A stretch of DNA of 64,000 nucleotides from Patagioenas fasciata (taxonomy: Eukaryota > Chordata > Aves > Columbiformes > Columbidae), in NCBI RefSeq assembly GCF_037038585.1, contig NC_092525.1, forward strand, positions 1,776,969 through 1,840,968, given 5' to 3'. Positions 1-12,929 of the stretch are shown piece after piece (position 1 is the stretch's first letter; the number at the start of each line of letters is the position of its first letter). Both the position numbers and the translations under genes were made by a program. Below the pieces are notes generated by a model. The model had not been told where the DNA came from and made no database searches. It worked only from the letters and a program-made list of their open reading frames with translations.

Positions 1-585
1 GCCATCCCGTCCCAGAGCTACCTCAGCATTTCCCACTGCAGCCTCTGCGATGCCATCTCCTCCCTGAGGTACCTCAGCCTTTACCACCAAAACCTCTCTC
101 CCTTCCGTCCTCTCCTTTAAGTCCCTCACCCTTTCCCGCCAAAGCCTCCCCCGATGTCATCACCTCCCTGAGGTACCTCAGCCTTTCTCGTCAAAGCCTC
201 CCCCAATATCATCCCCTCCCTGAGGTACCTCAGCCTTTCCCGTCAAAGCCTCCCCCGATATCATCCCCTCCCTGAGGTACCTCAGCCATTCCCGTCAAAG
301 CCTCCCCCGATATCATCCCCTTCCCGAGGTAGCTCAGCCTTTCCTGTCAAAGCCTCCCCCGATATCATCCCCTCCCCGAGGTACCTCAGCCTTTCCTGTC
401 AAAACCTCCCCCGATATCATCCCCTCCCCGAGGTACCTCAGCCTTTCCTGTCAAAGCCTCCCCCGATATCATCCCCTCCCCGAGGTACCTCAGCCTTTCC
501 TGTCAAAGCCTCCCCCGATATCATCCCCTCCCCGAGGTACCTCAGCTTTTCCCACCTAAGCTCCTCCCGCGCCGTCCCGCCCTCA
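1..585. repeat. 52-bp tandem repeat with palindromic core
   Basis: About ten copies of a 52-bp monomer. The palindrome GAGGTACCTC recurs at 66, 170, 222, 274, 326 and onward to 482 and 534, almost always 52 bp apart (one 104-bp interval holds a decayed copy, and the copy at 326 has a base change in the palindrome). Between palindromes each copy carries CCTTTCC-GTCAAAGCCTCCCCCGAT-type sequence. Copies are most alike in the middle (about 220-540) and degrade rightwards into the adjoining CpG island. The array probably continues beyond the left edge. There are no unique spacers, so it is a minisatellite and not a CRISPR array. No coding role is visible. Confidence 0.93.
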
Positions 586-589
586 GGTT

Positions 590-1330
590 CCTCCGCCGCT
601 CCCTCCGTTCCCGGCCCCCCCCGCCCCTCGCGCCCCCCCTTGGCGCTCCCGACCCGCCGCTGCCCCCTCCCGCTCGCTTTCCTCCCTCTGTCCTGTGTCA
701 CTACGGGGGCTCCCCCTCCGCCCCACGGCCCCGCCCGAGCCCCGCGCAGCGCTCAGCGCGGGGCTCCCTTCCCTCACAGCCGCCCGCGTGTTTCCCCCTC
801 GCCCCGGCCTGGGGCCGCGCTGTTGCGGCTGGCTGCCCCTCGCCTTCCTCCTTCCGAAACCAGCCCGTCTGTCACCCTCCAGCCTCGCCCCTCAGCCGGT
901 CCCGGGCCGCCCCGTCCAGTCTCCCCGCTGTCCGCCCGCCCCTCGCTCACCGCCGGCCCCGCCGTTCCTCCCGCGCTGCTCCAGCCGCCGCACCGCCGGC
1001 ACGCGCTCCGCGGCCCGCGCACTTACGCAGCGTGTCCCCGCCCATCCCGCGCAGGAGCCAATCCCGTCCGCGTCCGCCACCGGGCTGCGCCCCCCCCCCC
1101 CCCCGCCTCCGCGCCCGGCACTGGCCCCCCCTGCCCCTCGCCTCCCGTCCCGGAGCCACCGGCGGCCGCAGAGCGGCGCTGTCCGCCCGCAGGGCGGGGC
1201 CGGGAGCTTTCAGGCTGCGTCTGCCCGGGACCGAGGGCTCTGCCGCCTGCCCGGGACAGCCCGGGACCGAGGGCTCCGCCGCTGCAGCCCGTTTCGTGCC
1301 GTTTGCACCCCTCAGGTTACACGGCTGCAG
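590..1330. promoter_or_regulatory. CpG island 1
   Basis: Very GC- and CpG-rich stretch with many CCGCCC/GGGCGG-type boxes and a run of 15 cytosines at 1,090-1,104. Open frames of 235-240 codons cross it on the plus strand, but they are composed of Pro/Ala/Arg/Ser as expected of random GC-rich DNA, and several overlapping frames are open at once. This could be the 5' end of a gene lying to either side. No first exon could be identified. Confidence 0.65.
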
Positions 1331-4300
1331 CCTTCCTGCTGGTTTAGCTCACACACCTTTCTTCTTTCTAACTGCACAGCAGTTCACACTCACAAAAGTT
1401 CGTGCTGGTTGGCATAAGAGTATCTGCATAAGAATTTACAAACATTACAAAGATATACCACAGACCACAGCTCTCTAAGCTTTCAAGTTAAAGTTCCATG
1501 TTTAAATAAAACAGACAATACCAGTAGAGCTGTGTACCTCTGTCGTCTTTGTTCAGAAAGAAGTGACAACACCAGAAAACACATTGACAGCCAGTGCTTT
1601 GAACAGTGAAGGTGGGATCTACAAAAGTCTGATTAAACTAAACAGCCTCAGGTCTTTATCAAGCTGCAGATCTGCCAGGAATGCTGAAATGCAAGAGTTT
1701 ACTCCTGCAATATTCCACGATGGAACAGCCACTTCATATCAAATATAATCTCAAAGTTCCAAACCAGTACATTAAAAAGCTACCAGTAAGTATTAGAAGA
1801 CCACTGCAAGATCTTATTGCTTTTTGAGTTAAATAATAATTTTTCAATAAACCAAAACCCAAACAGGTTCTCAAATCTGTTGCTTATCATCCTGTTCATT
1901 CATTAGCACTGCAGCAATCAGTTTTTATACAATGTGTCAACAGAGGCGTCTAAAAAACCCCAAACAAAACTTATTCAAGCCCACGGACACCCCCGCCCTC
2001 CTTGCCCCCCCTCACCCTGAGCCCCACGATCACCACTTGGTGCGGGAGAGGAGCACAACTCGACAGACAGAACCAGAAATCCGACTGCGGTAAGAAGGAA
2101 ACATCGAGGTAGTTACAGCTTCCTTAAACATTCAAAATCTGATGTCTTCCAAAACAAAGCACATCATCCTCATCATTTAAAAAGCAAAGTTGCTTTGTAC
2201 GTCTCTGATCCTCACACCAGCTGAGTGGTTCTCAAGTCCGCTGAGCTCCACTGTGCAGCCACCCCCACGTCTGTGTCGCCTTGTCTGGAGTCCCCAGTCG
2301 CGGGACAGTGAGTGGGGTTGGACTCCAGTGATAAAGAAAAACACAAAGAGTCAAATTGGAAAAGTAATTAAAACAGAAGATCTGAAAGCCAGTTTAATTT
2401 TAATAACTTATTTGTACACTGCTATAAGCATATGAAGTATGGGGGTCACGAACTCTTGCTACCACATATGTGCCTTATTACAATAAGCACAGGAAACAAG
2501 GAAGTAGCATTCCTTCTATTTTTGATGTAATTATGAGCTAATACATCTCCTGAGATGGCTTCCAGACCTGATTTAGTATCTACACTGTGTTGTACTGCAG
2601 ATAAATACCTCAGGTCAGCATTAATTGAAGACAATGTGCAGAATGAGCAATATGCAGGTAAGCACAAGATCCTGGATTCCTTACAAGAGTCTACTTCTAA
2701 AATTGTCTGAAAATGCTGCAGAAATTGTAGCAGATAAACAACAGTAGCCACATTTTGTCCTATGGCATTTACATAATGTTGATCCACCTGTATTAACTTG
2801 TGCCCTTTCGGAACAGAGCTGTAAACTCAGAGTGTCCAAAGACTTCTTTCTTTTGAATAGAATACGCTTAAACTGGCTGTCTTGAACAGACTGGCTGTGC
2901 AGACTTGCAGCAGTTGAATGGAGGATGTGATTCCAGTGAATGGAGACAGAAAGAAGATCAGCACAAAAGCAGCAATGACAGACCAGAGACACCCACCTAA
3001 AGCCTACGGAGACCAAAAAAAGTCGTCGCGTGGGCTTAGCAGTTGGGGAACCAGACCAAACAGCCTGGTTATTCTCCACCAGGAGGGTCTTTATCTGGCC
3101 ATGATCATGTCATCAATGGAGAAACTCACCATCATCAGACAGAGTGCAGGCGTGGGCAATGAGAGCAGCAAATCCAGCACCGACACGGTGTCAGAGTTTG
3201 TACAGACAATGAACACGCTCACGGGTCTTGTTCAATACTTTACACACTATTCTGAAAAGAGACACTGATTTAACTGTTGCACAGCACATACTGTCACTTT
3301 ACACAACTTGGAGAAACAAAGCAAGCTCATAAAGTTCATACTCCATACATCAGGATAGGAGGTTACTCATAAAATGCAATCATCTCTGCCAGATACAGGC
3401 AAATGCACATATTTATTTGAAGCAAATTCCAAGTTTATACCGTCATCTCAGGTCAAATTCTGCTATCAGACACAGGACACACAGCTCAAATGCCAACAGC
3501 TCATAGGAAAGCTTCACAAGAGAATGAACTAAACATACAGCTATGGAATCAAGTGTGTTTTATCAATACGTCAAATGCAACTCTAATTCCCCTAGGCCCT
3601 CACGTTAATAGAAACCCCACAGAGTTTCTAGAAAGAATGTCCATAAAATTGACATGCGACATTACCCTCAGTGAGTCTCCTGAACCAGACGGCAGAGCAA
3701 CCGACCCGCAGCAAGGACAACACAGAACAGACAGTTCTGCTGGAAACGCAAGGAACGGACTAAAAGTAACCATTCTGCATTACAGAATTAATGCATTGTG
3801 TCACTTTGTATAGATAATTCACCCATAAAAATCAGTAAATTTGAAGGCCACCCTTACTGATAAATGCCTATATGTTTGTAGTCATGTTTAATAAAACACA
3901 CTTTGTGAGGGTTTTTTGACTCAAGAAGGACACTGGATCAGTGTGCTTTGGATTATTTCTGTAAGGAGCCATAACTCAACAGAAAGATAGCTTTAAGAAA
4001 GCGTGCAATTAGCTATTAATTGGACAAAATAAGTGTAGTTAGCACATAATAAATAGTTTTAAATGGTCTCACAAGTAGTTCATGTGATACATTTCCCTCA
4101 GGGTCTCCTGATATCTCCCATTCATTTCTATTAAACCTGCTGAAATGAAGCTGTGTGTGTTTCATTTCAGTGATCTACAGGGAATTCAAACCAACAATAA
4201 CAACTTGCCGTATTATCAGAAACAGTTTCTAAAGAGCAAACACAACAATATGGGAGGGGGGAGTGGAAGAAACACCACCTGGATTCATTTTCCCATATCA

Positions 4301-7300
4301 ATTCTTATGAAAATACCCACAATAGGATGCACTTATCAGCAAGGTATACAACTGCACATCTACACACAACATAACTGCATGTAATCGCACATTTTTGACC
4401 ATATTAACTACAAATTGGGCAGCTATAAAATACGTCAGTTATACCTTCATTTACTTCCAGAAATCTCCACTGAAATTATTTTGTTGCTTAAATTACTGTA
4501 TAATGTGCACTTTGTTAATGTATTATACATTAAGTATACAAACATGTTATGAAAAAACAAATCTAGTCCCAATACCTTTTTGAGTTTTAAAGGACGCCGG
4601 TGGGTAACGGTGAACAATCAACAGTCATCCGGGTAAAACACCCATGGGCAGAACTGAAACTTGTTTTCATTGGTAGGTTGTGTTTTTCTGCAAGTTGTGT
4701 TATCATACCTACATACAGCAAATAAAGATTTGACCCAAATTACATACCTTTATGTGCATACACACACGCACATGTTTGTGTTGTACAAAGATGCACACTG
4801 TTACTGAGATGTATAGGCATTGAATGTGTCAGGTAAGTAACATGACAAGAGGCTTGAGAGGTGGGTCTGCAGGGAATTATGTAAGTAACATATTAATGCA
4901 ACAAATCTGGTGGCATAAAGCTACGGGGGAAAAAAATCCAGCGGAGAATCAGATAAATTCACGTGTTCTTTAAAGACAGCTCATGCATTCAACCAACTCC
5001 CAGGTGGGCCTGACTGTGGAAAGGAAAGTTTGCTTGAGCACTTAGCGCCAGTGTCTGATGAGCAGACAAAACACCAACTGCAGACCGGGGACCCCCAGTT
5101 CTCAACCAGTTCATGGCTCTGAGCATCTTCTTTCCACACACTGCGGGTAACGCTTTACATCTGCAATCCCCTCCCTAAACCCATCTTGTTCCTGGCTGAG
5201 AAGATACCAGATGTGGGAACTATTGCATGATAGAAGAATTTGTGCTGTTAAATCACAGGATTCTGAGCACTGCAGATGATCACAGTGCGGTGCTGCCCTG
5301 AGAAGAAAGGACGAGTGACTCTTGGTGTTCCCTGCTGCTCACTGCCCTGATCCTGCCCACCCTCATGTTCCAGCCACTCAGACCCCGGCCAGAATGACTG
5401 AGACAGGAGGGTCTCTTAAGGATGTTTTGTTTTGTCCAGATACCTTTAATTTGCTTATATACACAGATTTCATAAGAGGAACCACTTGATTTCACCGATG
5501 ACACGATTTCTCCGTTAACGCATCTCACCAAGATTGCCAGTTGACAGTCCCCCTTAGGATGAGAGAACGTTCATGTTGAACAAATCATGAACACTTGCAG
5601 TGATTGAAACTGGGGGTTTTTCAGACAAGCACCATCTGCCTCCTGCGCCAGAGACTCAACAGAATTATGTCTCAGACATTATGGCAACAACAGCTCATCC
5701 CGCAGCGATGGGTCACTCAGAGCGAAAACAATCCCGTATGGACACCGTGTCCAGCAGCAGATGGGGCACTCAGGAGAAGGTGAATCGCGATTTACATCCC
5801 AACACCAGCCGAGGCCCGCAGACAAAGGCCGCGGGCTGACAGGGGAGGGGACGGGCCTTTCGTTCTCCTTCTTTGCTTCTCTTTTCCTTTCCTACACCCT
5901 TATTTCATCTCCTCTCCCTCTATGAGCAGTATAACCTAAGGCTTAGAGCCACAAAACTCCTTTGTGTAAACCCTTTGGCTGTTAAACTGTTCACCAATTT
6001 GGCTTAAGTAGCGTAAATCTTCCTGCTAATTGGGCCAAGCTGCAAAATAAAAGGTGTTGGGGTTTTTTTGTTTATGGTCCTTGAGTACCCCATATACTCT
6101 TTTCTAACTAAGGGGACCTGAATCGGAGTCACCTCCCCACACACGGACAGCTGGGGACGTTCTGCAATGAAAACTTGTATAGAGAGGGGAACACACTGAA
6201 TAGGTCAATCCAGCATTTAATAAAAGCAACAGAGTTAGCTCTTGAATTAACATTGATAACATGCTCTGCTATATTGTGGCCAGTTGCGATTGGAAACAGC
6301 GCAGTTACAAGTTCGGTGTGCATGGTCCTCTGTATACACGAAGACATCCAGCCAGCTTTAGTCACGCACCTGATCTTTCCTTCGTGTTACAGATCTCTGC
6401 AATGAAAGCTGGGAGCAACAAACATTCAGCTTTCTGATGTGTCATTAAAGAGATTTTTCTGCATTTACTACAACCTTGACCGAGCCTGTACCTGATTGCT
6501 TTAACTGGCATTAGATAAGTCATTGAGGAAGCAGTCAAGTCAGCCCGCGAGAAGACACGGAGAGGTGACAAAGTTGTAAGTCCCTAGGATGCTGGCACAC
6601 CAGCACAAACACAGGCAAGCAGAAGCCTCCAACGCATTGGCAGAAATATCCTACTCAGGTACAGCAGACAAATGCAACTTATAATGGAACGGTTACAATA
6701 TGCTTGGTAGAAAAAAGCTGAGGTTCCGCTGCCTCAGGCGCACAGCGGTTACTGCTGTGTCTGGTCTAACCCAGATCCAGTAGTGAGCTACACGTGTTTA
6801 TCTTGGTTTGATATTTGTAGTGCACGTGTTAACGTACAGATCAATATACAAGTCAAGGTCTGATGAACAAAATCTCTCTCTGAAAGATCCTGAAGTGATC
6901 ACTGGAGTGATTTTCAAGGCAAAGATTCTGTCTGTCTCCAGCTCCCAGAAGACTTCAGAGGTGAAATTCTCTATAAATCCTGAGGGGGAAAGAGGGGGTT
7001 GTAAGGAACATGAACCTGAAGAACATTCAGTAGCTCTCCCGGGCGCTCTGTGACGGAGCCTCCCCTGTTCACCAGCTCCTGAGGCTCCAGGGGCTGCAAC
7101 ACGGGGCACAACGCGCTCACAGACTGAACCTGCGCTGAGGGAGAAAATGCCTTCCTGATGAAGCTTTAACATCAACACACCAACTATTGCTTGTCCTTCA
7201 AGGAAACTATCTTGTTATAAGCATTTATAGCTCTATTGTCTATTTATGCTTTTAGCAATAAGCGCTTTTATCCACATTTCATTTTGGTGCACCTGGTAAG

Positions 7301-9589
7301 ACATGTGATTGAAGGTGACAGATAAGAGCAGGGCACTCTTTTAATCCCTAAGACAGGACCCTGGGAAAACTTCACAGGAATCAGTTCTTCACTACATTGC
7401 TGCTCCTTGCATTCACAGGCCAGCAGAAAAGCACGGGCCGAGGTGAGAACCGCCCGCAGAAGGGGCTGCCAGACACTGTTCTGGCTGATGCTCTGCCAGG
7501 ACGTGCTTCGTTTTCTGTCCGGTGCTGTGCGGGGGGAACACGGAACATCTGCACGAAAAACCTGCGCTTGGCTCGTGCAGCATCTGTGTCACGGGAACCG
7601 AGAGCCACGTCTCATCGCTGACCTCGCGTGTTCACACAGCTGACTCAGTGATCGATACAGGTTTATCTGCATTACAAGCACAGCCGAGCCAGGTCAAGAG
7701 TGCTTCTTAAGAACCATTTTCAAAATGATCTTTCTAGACAATAAAGACTGATTTATCTTAATTTGTCTTACCTAAAAGCTAAGAAAGTATTTAATTTCTA
7801 GTAAGAAAGATGCCTAATTTTCTTTTGGCTATTAAAAATTGTATTAACCTCCAAAAATAAGAGAGTAAATGTCTGTTAACACTTTTTCCTTTTATGCTGA
7901 TGTGAAGAAAATTCCTCTCTCATCCTGGTACTGTCAAACAGGATGAACATTTACAGAGAATGAGAGTGGGGAGTGACGAAAAAGTCAACAGCTTTTGCAG
8001 TCAGTTTATATAAATTAAGATAAACGTGATATTGAAGCAAACCCAAATGTTTCTAACGTTCTCCTATAGAATCTCCTGCTGCTGTACAATAAGATACACT
8101 CTCAGACTATGACAACATTAGTCCGTGTCTTTGTAAGGCGCAGTCTTTTTCCTACCATATCATGCATAGGTGCCACACTTATATATAGCCAGGTAACTGC
8201 TCATCTAAGGTGCATTTTGAAACATACCTTATCCTGCTTTGGAACCTGTGCCGAAATGGAAAGTAGTTGCTCTGTATCCAGGAATTTTGAGATAACTGTA
8301 AAACAAAAGTAAACAGATCAGAAATTGAATGGAAATCATAACAAAATCTATTTTTTTTTTTTTATGAACACAATTATTTAGTGAAACTTTTGTTAATCTT
8401 TTTCTTCCATTCTATCTTCACAAATTATTTACCAGGGAAAAAACAGGTTAAAAATTGCTGCTATCTAAATTATGTTGTCATAACTACACAGACTGTACCG
8501 AAGCATGTAGCAATTATTTTACAGGTGGACATATATCAATTTGGTAATATTCTTTTAGTGTGATTGAATCACACGTCTCTTGTGATAAAGATCAAGATGA
8601 CACGATCCAGCTCCAGGTGCACTGACTCATACTCTGCTGTTGTGTTCTGTTTAGTTTGTCTGGACCACTATGAAGCAACAGGAAAAAACACCCATACACA
8701 ACAACAGAACATCAGTGATGCCTTTATTTGTTTTTAATGTATACATTATGTACACCCGAATACTTCCAACTAGTCACAGAGGTAGAGACAAACTCACATT
8801 CTTTGAAAAAGGTATTGGCTGACTTCTACCCATTTAATCTGAGAAATTCGCTTTTCTTAGCAAAATCCTTGAGAAAAACATCACTATCATAATAAAGATT
8901 ATTTCCACTACGTGTCACCCGGCCAATAATTACAATTCAAACATATTGAGTCACGTTGCATACTTTCACAGATTAGAAAGAAAGTGTTTTAACATAAATT
9001 GAATATGATGCATTAAAAATAAACTACTACTTAGTTGAATACACTCAGAAAACCAAAGACGGTAAATGTCAAATGAGGGTTCCAGGTAAGAGTACCCTAC
9101 AGATTTGAAGCGCGCTTTGGGGACACCCAGCGCCTCCTGTTCACTGTACATTATGTGAACTGCAGCAGCTGAGACCCTGGGATGTGTGACCTGCAAAAAC
9201 CATGAACATTAAAGTAACGTTTATAAATCACAAACATGTTATTTGGCTTCCTTATGGACTGAAAGTGACAGGAGTGAAGCATCTAAACGTGATCTGTCCC
9301 ACATTCATTCTTCACCACTCTGCAGCGGTTCTAGCAGGAGCTTCACACGTTTTCCCCCATTTAAGAGTTTAGATGCCCAAATATCCCAATAAGAACCATA
9401 ATGCTTGTTTACATCTAGAATTGTCTTAAATATACGTCCTCCTATGCATGTTACAGAACACTGTAACCCTGCTTTGTATATTAACATGTAATACATGCCA
9501 CTAAAACCGCATCAATTAACTGACTAGACAAAGTTTTCCTCTGGAATTTAACACGTGCATTAAAACTCCTCCAAACCGAAGCCCAGCTC
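1331..9589. other. No recognisable gene (AT-richer intergenic or intronic DNA)
   Basis: Eight kilobases with only short open frames on both strands and no similarity I recognise. An open segment at about 2,547-2,657 ends in a good splice donor (CAG|GTAAGC, cut after 2,657) on the plus strand, but I can name no product and it may be chance. There is a T-run near 8,350. A stretch around 6,030-6,110 has AATAAA-like and T-rich sequence that could be an old LTR tail, unproven. Confidence 0.5.
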
Positions 9590-9660
9590 TACTAGGCCGT
9601 CCCACAAGCGCAGGGCTTGAGCTCTGGTTTGAGCCCGATGCCGCACTCCCCGCGCCGGGC

Positions 9661-9696
9661 TGCAGTACCGCGCTGTGGCCACCGGGCGGCAGCACC
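9661..9696 (+). promoter_or_regulatory. CTCF-like binding site 1 (extended motif)
   Basis: Core GCCACCGGGCGGCAGCACC matches the CTCF consensus (CCASYAGRKGGCAG type), and the upstream element TGCAGTACC starts 18 bp before the CCAC of the core. The upstream-plus-core pair is the known two-part CTCF motif, bound by additional zinc fingers. The same pair with the same spacing recurs at 15,520 and 16,949. The motif is read directly from the sequence; occupancy is inferred. Confidence 0.8.
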
Positions 9697-9743
9697 AGCG
9701 ACACCCGGCGGGCGGTGCACCGCGGGAGCACCGGGGCGCCACC

Positions 9744-9753
9744 GCGCATGCGC
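9744..9753. promoter_or_regulatory. NRF-1 site
   Basis: Perfect palindrome GCGCATGCGC, the NRF-1 consensus, inside CpG island 2. It supports a housekeeping-type promoter nearby. Confidence 0.6.
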
Positions 9754-9942
9754 GGAACCGGGGCTGAACGTCCGCGTGCGTGCGGGGGTGACCTGCACCG
9801 GGGTGACCACCCGGGATCACCCACAGCAAACGAGTCACCCGGGACAACGCGGAACAGAGAATCCGCTCTAGAGAACCACCCCACCCAGAGAACCCTCCTC
9901 GGCGGAACCTCCCGGCGGCCCGCTCGAGCTCTCTAGTGCCCT

Positions 9943-10119
9943 ATTTGCGTAGCCACGCCTCTGATTTGCATTTCTCCGCCCCATCCTCGCCCCGCCTGCC
10001 GTTCCCATGCGCCCCGCCCCTGCTCTTATCTCTCGCAATCTGATTTGCAGGCTTCGAATCTCAATTTGCATTCTCCCCGCCTACTCACCTCCCTGCCCAA
10101 GCCCCGAGGAGATTTGCAT
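9943..10119 (+). promoter_or_regulatory. Octamer (ATTTGCAT) cluster
   Basis: Five octamer or near-octamer boxes in the same orientation: ATTTGCGT at 9,943, ATTTGCAT at 9,964, ATTTGCAG at 10,043, ATTTGCAT at 10,064 and ATTTGCAT at 10,112. The first four form two pairs, each spaced 21 bp, with the pairs 100 bp apart; the flanks of the two pairs are also alike, so a local duplication is likely. ATTTGCAT is the binding site of POU/Oct factors used in histone H2B, snRNA, immunoglobulin and germline promoters. Which of these applies here cannot be told. Confidence 0.7.
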
Positions 10120-10239
10120 ATCCGGCACGACGCTCTGCTCTGTTCTGTTTCTATTCGACCCCATCTATTTCTATTATTTCTACTTCTATTAATTCTCGTT
10201 CTATTTCTTTTCCTGTTTTCTGTTTCTTTCCCTGCGAAG

Positions 10240-12590
10240 TACAAACCACACCTGATCTCACAGATGTCCAGTGTAACCTGTAGCTGCTTTTGGTAAATAT
10301 GAGCAGAACTTTACAGCACACGGTTTTCCCAGCAACATGAAGCAGAGAGCGTATTCAAAAAAAAAAAAAAAAACAAACCACAAACACAAAGACGACACAC
10401 AGCCTTGTAAGTCGGGTGATTAATTCTATTCAGTACGCTTTTACTTAAGTTAGATTACAAGAAAACTAAATGGGGCTCGCCCAGTGCCCTGTGAGTAGTA
10501 AAAACCATCACCACACAGTCAGTCATTCAGCAGAGAGCTCGCAGCAGCTCCCCGGCTGCCGCAGTTATGGAACGAAGCGTCTGGCTCGCACACAGAGCCC
10601 CCCAGCCCCTGCTCCCACCGCTGACCAGGTGCGGGTGCCGTTCTGCTCCCTGGGGGCAGCTCAGGCCTTTCCCTCAAGTGCACCCGCCAGAGACATTTCC
10701 GGGTAAGGATGAGTTTTTTAATCCTTTCTATAAACAGAATTTCTTTGCATTTTAAAAACCTTGTACATCACTGACATTGACTCCTATGTCTCTTTTTACA
10801 CATACGTATGTATTTAGGGAATATATTTGATTCATATATATCATCTATTTCCACTGTAATGTATATCTACTTAGACATCTACACACTTGCGTATGCATTT
10901 ACATGTATATATCTGCTTAAACTTATACAGAATATCTGTTTATGCTTATATATATCACCACTTATTATCTAGAATATCCATTTATACTTACGCACCTGTT
11001 TAGCCTTCTCTTTGGACACAAATATCTTTCTAGACTTGCAGATGTTGGCATATTGTTACAATCATATTATTACATTTATGTATATTTAGACAGAGCTATC
11101 GATTCACACTTGGCGTGTGGCACGATGAGCAGGGACACGTGGCCAGCTGCACGGCTCAAGCACGAGGGACACCCCGACCTGCCAGGGAAAAGCGCCACTG
11201 AGAGCCAGACAGAAACAAAGTACGTCAGAGCACGCTGTCAGATATTGGGGAAACACTCATAGCATCCAGTTGCCTCTCTTTTTCAGTTTTTAGAACAAAT
11301 ACCCATCTGCTTAAGTACACCTAATAAATTATATGCTGCACCTACTCAACAATTACTCTTAACTATGGAAGTCAACATGTAAATTAGACCATTTTATTTG
11401 CTTTAAGTTTCATTGATAGGAAAATCAGTGAGATAGAAGACATGGGTTTACTTTAAAAAATAAATAAATATCCCCATTCCTGCAGTGCAGCATAAGGCTA
11501 CGAAAAAGGAGCGTCAGACTCACGAACACTTTTGGCTGCACTGCAGCACACAGGGGAACACGTTTCTGTGACCGTGACAGCTCGACTGTCGCAACCGGGA
11601 ACCCAAAGCCCAGCGGTGCCACCAACCTTTGCCAGGCCTGCTGTGCTGGGCTCTGCGGAAGGAAATGGACTTTGGTTGGTTGTTTCAAAGAAAATGAACA
11701 GTCCTGTTGTTGATGAGGCCACTGCCCACTACATCACCTGGGAAGATCCACTCGGAGGGCAGGTTCATAAAATGCAGCTTCTTGGAATGAGGAATGCTGC
11801 CGTTTTGGAAGATTTCTTACCAACTGAAGTCAGAACTACACACTGTAGGTTAAGAGAAAAAAGTCACTATTGAAACAATAACTCATCCAAATCACACATG
11901 GACTCACCGCCACCAGTTACGAGGCTGAAAGTGCTTCTTGGGAACACCTGGCAAACACGCAGAACAAAACCGATTTGCCCAGGTGCCTGTATCTCTGTCA
12001 GCTTTTTGAGTACTATTCTAAGATATTTTAAAAACCTATTGAGTGAAAAAGAACAAAGCATTTGTCATTGAATCAGGTTGTTTCTTCTGGACATCTGAAC
12101 TCTTACAAACACCTCCTTTCCTCTTTTAGTACAAAATCATTTCCATAGTATCATTCAATAGTAAGCCCACAGAAACAGAAGATTACGCTTTCAGGAAGAG
12201 AAAATAACCAGAGGGAGGTGAGCTCTGCACAGGTGTACCGTGCTCCAGAACAGACCTTATTTTTAGTACTCCTGGTAAAATATTTCGTATTAAAAATATA
12301 GAAGGAGAGTCGGTGCATTCTTAATGTTAACTTTAAAGTCCACTCTACAAGTACCTCAGGAAAAGTGCAGACACGCGTCCTAGCCGTACCTTGTACGGGC
12401 AGACCGCTCTGGATTCCTTCTGTCTGTCTGGTACTTCTGTAGCAGAAGACGGGGCAACCGCGGTGAAACGGTGGCAGCAGACATCCAGCTGAAAGAGGAA
12501 AAGCCCTTCAGAACAAAGCTGGAGAGGAACCTGACACTTCCTTTTTTCTTGTGAAGGCTACAGTTGAGTGGAGAAAAAAGTATTTTGCAC
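10240..12590. other. No recognisable gene
   Basis: Mostly AT-rich, with a run of 17 adenines at 10,357-10,373, a TA-rich stretch at about 10,800-11,100 and short open frames only. An open frame of about 113 codons at 11,532-11,873 has no features I recognise. Confidence 0.5.
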
Positions 12591-12596
12591 CATCTT

Positions 12597-12720
12597 CAGT
12601 ACAGCTGTTGATACGGCCACTGGAGCGTTTGCGTTTTTTGGATAACCAGGCCATTTTTGACTCATTGGCAGTCTGAGTTCCCTAGAACACATTTTCCCAG
12701 ATACACACAGAACACAGACA
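12597..12720 (+). other. Decayed copy of the CTCF-site-3 flank
   Basis: TTCAGTACA followed by CGGCCACTGGAGC, then a stretch (from TTTTTGACTCATTGGCAG to TTTTCCCAGA) that can be laid by eye against the sequence downstream of the third CTCF-like site (about 17,030-17,075: TTTTTCTTGACCCGTGGGC to CTTTCCCAGA). It looks like an older or mutated copy of the same module whose CTCF core has been lost. The alignment is by eye, so moderate confidence only. Confidence 0.45.
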
Positions 12721-12929
12721 CAGATATCACCCAAGTATAGCCAAGATTTCCTTCCTCGCCCTGGATGCTGTCATTGAAGAGCCCAGCAGCCCATCCGTCC
12801 TCGTGAACCGCCCCACTGGAAAAAAACAAAAATTATCTTTTCCAGGCTGTTTCTTCAAAGGGTAAAGATATTTTAAATTGCAGTTATCTTTTCCAACAAA
12901 GTGATTTTGTGATTCCTTTGAAAAGGAGG

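Larger units (their letters stand above)
9590..10130. promoter_or_regulatory. CpG island 2, promoter-like
   Basis: CpG-rich block holding, in order, a CTCF-like site, a perfect NRF-1 palindrome and a cluster of octamer (POU factor) motifs interleaved with CCGCCC/CCCCGCC boxes. This is the composition of a TATA-less CpG-island promoter. Direction of transcription and the gene served are unknown. It is followed at about 10,135-10,235 by a pyrimidine-rich tract made of degenerate TTTCTA-like repeats. Confidence 0.6.

Noticed and set aside
1..585. CRISPR array
   Set aside because: The repeats are directly adjacent with no unique spacers, and the genome is eukaryotic.
640..1478. Overlapping plus-strand open frames of 148-240 codons
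   Set aside because: Several frames and both strands are open at once in CpG-island DNA. The products are Pro/Arg/Ala-rich with no domain, so composition explains them.
2547..2657. Possible host exon with a good splice donor
   Set aside because: There is no convincing acceptor, no recognisable protein and no partner exon. It is kept only as a note in the intergenic entry.
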